From Bacteroidota bacterium (lineage in GTDB: Bacteria > Bacteroidota > Bacteroidia > Bacteroidales > Bacteroidaceae), in the NCBI GenBank assembly GCA_023415545.1, contig JAEZKJ010000134.1, positions 1 to 5,906 on the forward strand: a DNA stretch of 5,906 bases, read 5' to 3'. The notes beneath the pieces are model-generated. The model did not search any database and was not told the DNA's origin. It worked only from the letters and a program-made list of their open reading frames with translations. The translations under genes and the position numbers were made by a program. Below are positions 5,784-5,906 of this stretch, in pieces. Numbering within the stretch: position 1 is the stretch's first letter; every line of letters starts with the position of its first letter.

Positions 5784-5906
5784 CTACTTTCTTACATAGT
5801 TTTCAGCTTTTTCCAAAGCTTCATTTATGTTGCTACATATATTTTCTTCTCCAAGAAGATTATAAAATCCTGATTTCTCAAGAACTGTATGAACCTTTTG
5901 GTTTAC
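5784..5906 (-). CDS. SulP-family anion transporter, C-terminal STAS tail (partial)
   Basis: On the minus strand, 40 codons run from the right edge to a TAG at 5786-5784. The peptide contains VNQKVHTVLEKSGFYNLLG, then EENICSNINEALEKAENYV. The pattern of a helix with L-x-K-S-G-F, then I/L-G-E-E-N-I-C and an A-L-x-x-A helix is typical of the last part of the STAS domain that ends SulP (SLC26-like) inner-membrane transporters for sulfate, bicarbonate or other anions. The membrane domain lies outside the window, so the substrate cannot be judged, and a stand-alone STAS protein cannot be ruled out. The gene converges on the radical SAM gene across the repeat element. Confidence 0.75.
   Translation of the reverse strand, partial: VNQKVHTVLEKSGFYNLLGEENICSNINEALEKAENYVRK

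Noticed and set aside
5610..5873. 87-codon open frame on the plus strand
   Set aside because: It begins within the palindromic repeat, has no promoter or ribosome site tied to it, shows random AT-rich amino acid composition, and overlaps the recognisable SulP tail on the other strand.
1..5906. CRISPR array, tRNA, rRNA or complete insertion sequence
   Set aside because: No regularly spaced repeats, no cloverleaf with conserved TTC/CCA features, and no transposase-like frame were found on either strand.

Overview
The window looks like a chromosomal segment of an AT-rich member of the Bacteroidota, probably Bacteroidales. The evidence is a DUF4294 protein (a family known essentially from this phylum), a secreted helix-hairpin-helix/beta-barrel protein of a type common there, three close matches to the Bacteroidota -7 promoter element TAnnTTTG just upstream of genes, and the lack of clear Shine-Dalgarno sequences. 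No phage, plasmid, CRISPR, rRNA or tRNA gene was seen.

Layout. Positions 1-864 (minus strand) hold most of nadA (quinolinate synthase), cut by the left edge. Positions 865-1311 are a long, very AT-rich divergent intergenic region with a cluster of TGTT(A/G)A(T/A) motifs. Positions 1312-1848 (+) encode a SpoU/TrmH-type RNA 2'-O-methyltransferase. It converges with a DUF4294 gene (2453-1854, minus), and a perfect 12-bp palindrome spans both stop codons. An 84-bp divergent spacer leads to 2538-4574 (+), a 678-residue exported protein with a helix-hairpin-helix domain and a probable outer-membrane barrel. Positions 4639-5415 (+) encode a radical SAM protein related to the Tyw1-like COG0731 group. 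Positions 5416-5783 lie between convergent genes and carry short alternative hairpins plus a 116-bp near-palindromic, MITE-like element. Positions 5784-5906 (minus) are the last 40 codons of a SulP-type anion transporter (STAS domain), cut by the right edge.

The genes do not form one pathway. They read as independent housekeeping or envelope units with their own promoters: NAD synthesis, RNA modification, two exported proteins of unknown role, a radical SAM enzyme of unknown substrate, and anion transport. The two most notable parts are non-coding: the motif cluster between nadA and the methyltransferase gene (possible DnaA-box cluster or operator array), and the palindromic element near the right end. 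That element overlaps an 87-codon open frame which I regard as spurious. I did not find a clear new multi-gene system. The least understood protein is the helix-hairpin-helix/barrel fusion.
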